Positions 58,243 to 64,000 of a DNA stretch of 64,000 bases are shown one piece after another. The stretch's first letter is position 1. Each line of letters starts with the position of its first letter. Under the pieces are notes generated by a model that did not search any database, was not told the origin of the DNA, and saw only the letters and a list, made by a program, of their open reading frames with translations. Source of the DNA: Leucaena leucocephala (Eukaryota; Streptophyta; Magnoliopsida; Fabales; Fabaceae); contig CM073535.1 in NCBI GenBank assembly GCA_037074615.1, positions 10,951,001-11,015,000 of the forward strand. The letters are read 5' to 3'. Position numbers and translations under genes: made by a program.

Positions 58243-61200
58243 GTGAGAATGAAGACGCTGACCTCACTAAAGTTTATCAGATAGAGGTTAACACAATGTG
58301 CAGGCAAGCCAAATAGTATGAGGCACTGAGATATAGAATATTAGTTTAAGAAAATGTTCAAAAGTACATCCTCCATATGATCACCAGGAGTTGATCTATG
58401 TTACAAAAGATTTATTCATATAGCCTTTACTAAACATAATATTAAGTTAGAATGAGACTTGCCTAAGAATGAGCCTAATATATGGCTTAAGGTTAGAGAC
58501 ATGATGGTCAATTGATAAAAAGTTAAAGTTCCCAAAATAGAAGGATACCATCATGCAAGATAATAACTTAGCCGACCTAGGGTAGAAGTAATAGTACTAG
58601 ATGATGAATGAGATCCATGTAACTTAAGTTAGGTAGAGATGAGCATGAGGCTATGGGTTAAAGCAAGGAAAGAGAAACCCTTTGATAAATACTTAACTAA
58701 ATTCATCCACATGGACATTGAGAGTTGAATGACAAGAAGTTAGGTCCCAGATTGAATTTGGTGTTACAAAAAAAGAGTTTTTCTCAGGTAGTTGTAGAAG
58801 TTCAACAGAGCGATAGATGTATGTAAAATAAGAAAAGAAGTTTATGATGTTTAGAGAAAGAACGATAACCACAGTTAAAAAGATAAAGTGACTCACCTAT
58901 TCCCTATGTAAGAAAGAGTAATGAAGGGTTAAGTCTATAGGCTAGTAAGAGGGTAACGTGGTAGCCTAAGTTAGATGAATAGTTCCTTCAGGATCTGACA
59001 ATGATCTGATCAGATAATGTGATAGATAATCTGACAGTTAAGGTGATAAAGGGATATAATGCTTTAAAAGATTACATAGTTATTTGTTTAATTACAGTAT
59101 GCATATAGAAGATGGCTGAGCAAATTATGTAATGATGATATGGCTTATGTTGCCATGAGTTATGATGAGAAGTTACATCTCCTTGCAGTTGTCATATGAT
59201 GACACGCATATTTGAAAATGCTTAAATGATTGCATCTCTTTGCATATTATGCATGTTGGAGTATACTATGATGAATGGATACCCCTTCCGTATTTTATTA
59301 AGGATAGAGTATATATGATAAAAAAGTTATTGCTCCCATGTCATACAACATGCAATTAGATAATTCAACTTGGTAATGATAAAGCAATATATGAGATTAG
59401 AGATGAAGGTTAATAGTGAATCTATAGACAAATGATCATAGTACTCAGGACATATCCCTTCAGTAGGGATAAGATACATGAATGATGTGCTAGAAACGTG
59501 AAATGAAATGAGATGCAGTTATGAAAGATGATATAGATCTAAGAGGGAGCAGCGTCTATGCAATAGAAGTTAACGTTTTTGCAATAGAGCTAGATTGCTC
59601 TTACAATAGAGTCAGATTGCTCTTGAAGATAGAGCCAAGGGAATGAACAGATTATGATAGATATGTGCATGGTAGAGCCTATGTAGCTCTCTGCAGTAAT
59701 AGACATAGTCAAATTATGAAAGATGGGAATGATATGAGAAATTCCTGAGTGATAGAAGAAATGAGTAAAGTCCTAATAGATAATATTGGCTTCTGTGATC
59801 ATTTTTGGGGAATTATCTATTGAGTTAACAACTATGTGGAGGTGACTAACCTTGTAACTTTATCCGTTGGTTTAGGTCTTCCAGAGATAAGAATACAGTA
59901 CAACAGAATTACAGTAGATTCTGGAGGATTGCAGTTAGATCCAAGCATGGCTCACAGTAAATAAAATTCCAAGGTTGCAGTTATATACTGAAAAGGCTTA
60001 TGGTTGATAATAGTAGATCCCAAGGGTCGCAGTAGACCAAGCCTAGAGAAAGAAAGTAATGAGCCATAAGTACAATATTTCTTTGGAAGGACGAATACCA
60101 TAGAAAAGGTTAAGGTATATAAGCTTCACAAGTTGGTTAACTCATAACAGAGAGAATACCAATTATGTTAATTTTAGATAGCCTTATTACTATTAGGGAC
60201 TGAACTTAGAATCTTCATACATGCAACAAAAATTAAGTAATCAAAGTTAAAGTTTTTAGTTCTAGGCAACCAGAATTTATGATAATATCTCATAAGATAT
60301 GAAAAGCGGTCAAGTAAGAACAGAGAAATCTCTAAGATAAGATTACAAAAAATAAGAATGAGATACGAATATATCTTCCAGGTGAAGATAAAGAGATTAG
60401 AATGCCAGATAGACCAAGAGAGATAGTATAAGAAGGGTATAAGATAATATAAAGTACCAGGATTAGAGCCTGTTAGCACCAGTGCTTCAGATTTATATAT
60501 GCACCTTTTAGTTAAGCGTGCTCAGGCAAGAGTAGCCCAATGATAGATAACCCCCTAGGAAGTGATAAAAAGGGTGTAATCGCCACAGAAGTTTGGCATA
60601 TATGCACAGAGTTATGTAAAATGATAGAAAGAGCTATGAAAAGTTAGAAAAATATTATGAATATTAAGAGACTAGAACCCTTATGTTAAGTCTAAATGAA
60701 ATGGATTTGAAAAAATTTATTTATAAGAGATTTCTTAAAAACTAGCAAAGTTATAAATTAAAGGGAATGTTTAACTTATGGTATCTCATAATACGTTATG
60801 ACAAGGCAAGATAGACCATGATATAGCCAGATTTGGCCATATATACCATGATACGACATGAAAAGTACGTAATGAGATACGTTATGAGAAATATGTAATG
60901 TGATACATAATGAGAAATATGTATCAAGAATTACAATATGAAGTGCCTTTATAGCTAGTTTTATAAACAGATAGAGAGTTTCCCTTTTTGAAAGGCACAA
61001 GATGTTTAAAGGTTATGTTACAAATGAAGTAGCAAGTGAGAGCTTTCACTCCTTGCATGAAATGCCAAGCATTATGTGATATTTGTAAAATCTGCTAAAG
61101 CTCCAAATGTTAGAGCAGTGCAAGCTCTGAGTATTAGAGCTATGCAAGCTACGAGTATTAGAGCTATGCATATTAAAGAAAGGAATGCTTGAACTCCGAT

Positions 61201-61769
61201 GTTAGAGCTTTACATTCATGGGTAGGTATGTAGTCTTGCAATACGTTGGCCAAGCATTATGCATGTTAGAGTATATGCTCCTATCTAGCAGTAAAGTAAA
61301 GAAAGAAAGAACAATGACATAAGTCCTCTCTCTATATTATGATGAGTTATAAAAGATGATAAGAAGAAAAAAAAGTATGATGGTACAAAAATGAGACAAA
61401 GTTTTGTGAATGTTTAGAGAATTCTGCTAGATACTTAGATGAAGTAATAAGTGATTGCATTAAGAAGTATCAAGAGTAGTTGACAGAAGCTATAGAATAT
61501 AGCAGTATTCGAGGGAGTTTTATATGAAAGAAATGGACACTACTTACAAGTCCAGTATGGTAAGAAGTCCATATGCAAATAGATGCAAAGCAAGTAAGCA
61601 AGTAACAAAATGAGGTAGTGTTCAACTCTGATTGAGTTGATTCATAACAGAATAAAAGTAATAACAGTAAAGATATGAAGATCTGCAGACATGAAAGGTA
61701 CTCCGCTAAGATGTCAAAATAAAAGATAAGAGATAGATACCCCAATTATGATAATAGTTTTGGTACCAA
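58243..61769 (+). other. Unassigned, probably decayed LTR-retroelement sequence
   Basis: No coding motif is visible. Around 59790-59890, 'attgagttaacaactatgtgg...ccgttggtttaggtc' parallels, in a diverged form, the 'ctgagattccctagaatctc...ccaaccaatttaggtc' block of the long LTR family. Part of this stretch may therefore belong to the diverged LTR that ends at 62147. Short tandem repeats occur at 59580-59640 and 61109-61175. Confidence 0.35.
61109..61175 (+). repeat. Short tandem repeat, ATTAGAGCTATGCAAGCT type
   Basis: About two and a half units of roughly 26 bases, including GAGTATTAGAGCTATGCA twice. A related 'caatagagctagattgctctt' unit is repeated near 59580-59640. Confidence 0.6.
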
Positions 61770-62147
61770 GAACGCCTCATTCCGATATTTGTACAAAGAG
61801 AACGAATTTTTCAAAGTTTAGGAACCAAATCTGGAAACTGACTAAATGAACAGTAATTTTCCACGCCAATAATGTATTAATTGGTCTGGAGTTTAGTTAG
61901 ATTCATATTTTTTTTCCTTTAAAAAGGCTTATGTTACCTTCATATAGCAACTTGAGCCACTTCATTTCAATTTTTCTAAAATTAGTTATGAATTTTTGAA
62001 GTTGAATCACTTGTCTTGAGTTTTGCCAAATGAACAGTAACTCGTTAAAGTGAAATTTCATATTGTGTAATTTGACTTCATTGATCATATAAGTGGTTCT
62101 AAATGCTACCAAATGGTCTCTAAGATGTACAAAATTAAGGTGTTACA
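61770..62147 (+). mobile_element. 3' end of a diverged long-LTR relative (copy H)
   Basis: Aligns in order to the last ~380 bases of the long LTR family: 'ggaaccaaatctgg', 'aaatgaacagtaa', 'gccacttcatttcaattttt', 'taagtggttctaaatgctac', then 'ggtctctaagatgtacaaaattaaggtgttaca'. It is clearly more diverged than copies A-G. The following pentamer TGTAT does not match the GTCGC before copy F, so F and H are not confirmed as the two LTRs of one element. Confidence 0.65.
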
Positions 62148-64000
62148 TGTATGCATTAGGAAAGTATAGGTGTTTAATAGTTTCCTCTCTGTCCTTCTGT
62201 TATGTATCTTCATGCTCCTTTTGCTTCTGGTTTCAGTCTGATTTTTGACCTACACTACTGGAACTAGCAACTGCTTCATGCATAACAGGTGGTTGTCAGC
62301 ATCTTTTAATATAGTTTGCTCATTTTCCTATAGCAATATCTCCTTCTCTTTGCTACTTTCTGATTCTGGCATGAGTGAAGGTTTTTCTCCAATCAACTCT
62401 TCAGCTCCAGATATGTTCTACTGCTCATTTACTTCCTCATCCTTCTTATCCTCTTCTGTATCTATTTTCCCCACTATTTTTCCACTTCTCAGGCTTATAG
62501 CATTTATAGATTTAGGATTAATAACTGTGTTTGAAGGTAAACTTTCACCAATTCTAGCCTAAACATCACTCACTGAATTTGCTAGCTATGATACATAGCC
62601 ATTCATGTTTGCAGCTTTTGTTTCCCATTGTTCTATTTTACTTTCCAAGGTAGCAAATTTAGACTCTGTCATTGCTTATTGTTCTCCACAGTAGATCTCA
62701 AGTCCTTGAAGTTAGAGTTAAAGTTTGTGTTTATGGAATTAATATTTGAATTCATCACATTAATGTTCTTGATTATTTTATCTATTCCATCATTCTTTGC
62801 AACAAAAGGGACTTCCATAGCTCTAGAAGATTCAGCCATTTGTCTATTATTGTTGAATATGTTCTGCCTAAAATTCTTGTCTCCACCTCTATCCCTCTAT
62901 ATGAAATTAGGATGATCCCTCCATCCTTCATTATATATGTTAGAGTATAGATTCCTTTGTGGATACTGGTTCTGTTTGCCTTAATAGATAGTTGATACAT
63001 CTTCATAGTGTATAGAACAATTTACAATGATATGCATAGTAGAATAATAAAGCTGACAACTAGGAGCAACAAGAGCTTGAGAGTATGAGCTTTAAACATG
63101 TGAATTGCTCAGTTGAACATCTATATTATAGATCTGAGCATTCATGGCAGTAACTTGAGAAGACAAGCTACTATAATCTTGAGAATACCTTGTAGAAACT
63201 TTATAGATTTACCTAGCATCATAGCCCCCATACTACTATTTATTGCTTGCTATCTTCTTAATCAAGTTCCATGCTTCATCTGGAGTTAAATCATCAATAG
63301 AACCTTCAATAGCTATATCCAAGTTCTTTTTGCATGCATAGCGCAATCCTGAATGAAAATACTATACCAAATGCTCACATGAAATCTGATAGTATGGACA
63401 TCTAGCTAGCAGCTCTTTTAACTTTCTCCAAAACTCATGGAAAGACTCTTGATCATACTATTTTATAGAAAAACCTTATTCCTCAATGTAACAGTCTTAA
63501 AAGTAGGAAGTATCTCTCTAAGAAGGCAGGCCTTAAGTTATTCCAGGAGTCCAAGGCTTGAGGTGTATGATATGGTAGCATATAAAACTATTATTTTACC
63601 TTTGCTTCAAGTATAAAATGGAATACTTGTCTCTACACAGCATCCATGTCAGCACCTATAGGTTTCATGGATGAGCATATAGTCTTCAAATGCTTGAAAG
63701 GATTCAAACTTGTTAATCCATAAAACTTTTGTAAGTTACTTAATAAAGGACCTTTCAGCTCAAAATTAATATCCAAAGTAGGACAAGGGCGAAAAGGATC
63801 AAAGTTTGTATTAGATGAAGGGAGTTCTTTTATACTCCTATGTGCTCTTATATTATTCATGTTATTTTCTCCATATTGCTCATTTTGACTATTCTGATTA
63901 TGAGTATAAGCTTCAACTTTATTAACATGCTCTATGACAAAATGATTATCTAAGATGGCACCAGATGTAAATTCATGTTTAGCTGCAATAGATTCACCAG
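62148..64000 (-). pseudogene. gag: Athila-type gag, minus strand (element 3), running off the right edge
   Basis: The minus-strand reading from 63860 begins NNIRAHRSIKEL, then DINFELKGPLLSNLQKFYGL and DSWNNLRPAFLERYF, matching the Athila Gag N-terminus ('FELKPxLIxMVQxxxFxGLxxEDPxxHL ... TWxxLxxxFLxKYF'). Further on are YNEGWRDHPNF and NAISLRSGK-like blocks, closely paralleling 1-1190 on the + strand. It ends at 62148 with a FPNAY lead-in to the protease, where diverged LTR H abuts. There are many stops and shifts. It is the same subfamily as element 1, in opposite orientation. Confidence 0.8.

Noticed and set aside
49810..62147. Copies F and H as the paired LTRs of one intact element
   Set aside because: Flanking pentamers GTCGC and TGTAT differ, and the two LTR ends are diverged in different ways.

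Overview
This window looks like AT-rich, gene-poor heterochromatin from a flowering plant, most likely a eudicot. I found no intact host gene, rRNA, tRNA or CRISPR array. The evidence is a dense nest of decayed plant transposable elements. These are Athila-type Ty3/gypsy elements (gag, a DLGA-type protease, a D,D,E integrase, and a primer-binding site matching tRNA-Asp), SIRE-like Ty1/copia pieces, a family of very long LTRs with 5-bp target duplications, En/Spm (CACTA) remnants and one LINE fragment. The species cannot be named from this sequence.

Layout, left to right. (1) 1-9860: the right part of a degenerate Athila-type element on the + strand (gag, protease, env-like remnant, polypurine tracts, 3' LTR), with long LTR copy A inserted in its 3' LTR. 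(2) 9861-23898: a SIRE-like copia region with a gag tail, an ATTAATCGATTAAT-rich stretch, a long stop-riddled ORF resembling the 'putative plant transposon protein' domain, a polypurine tract and a 3' LTR split by long LTR copies B and C. (3) 23899-29478: two minus-strand copia LTRs around a Ty3-like LTR end. (4) 29585-37425: CACTA remnants (TNP2 fragment, subterminal hairpins, transposase-like remnants, one terminal CACTA end) broken by long LTR copy D, then a LINE RNase H fragment. (5) 37621-49809: the best-preserved element, an Athila-type retrotransposon with both LTRs, tRNA-Asp primer site, gag, protease, RNase H end and integrase. It lacks the reverse-transcriptase core, is cut by long LTR copy E inside pol, and is cut by copy F inside its 3' LTR. 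(6) 49810-62147: copy F, the only long LTR followed by a recognisable primer-binding site (tRNA-iMet), then a badly decayed internal region with copy G inserted in it, and the end of a diverged related LTR. (7) 62148-64000: an Athila gag on the minus strand, the same family as at the left edge.

The main organising signal is the long-LTR family: seven copies of 2.7-3.4 kb in both orientations. Six have recognisable 5-bp target duplications (AGCTT, ATTAA, TSATA with one mismatch, GAAAT, ACCTA, GTGAG). All share a TATA box in mid-element, a splice-donor-like AAG/GTAAGC about 110-140 bases downstream, and a short hairpin further on. The ends are TG...CA-like, and one copy is followed by a tRNA-iMet primer site, so these are LTRs (mostly solo) rather than DNA transposons. 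They may belong to a Tekay-like chromovirus, which is an inference. A second signal crossing element families is a recurring GTCGCGAC-type palindrome near a 'ctctctgtga' phrase. I see no convincing new gene system; the interest lies in the repeat biology.
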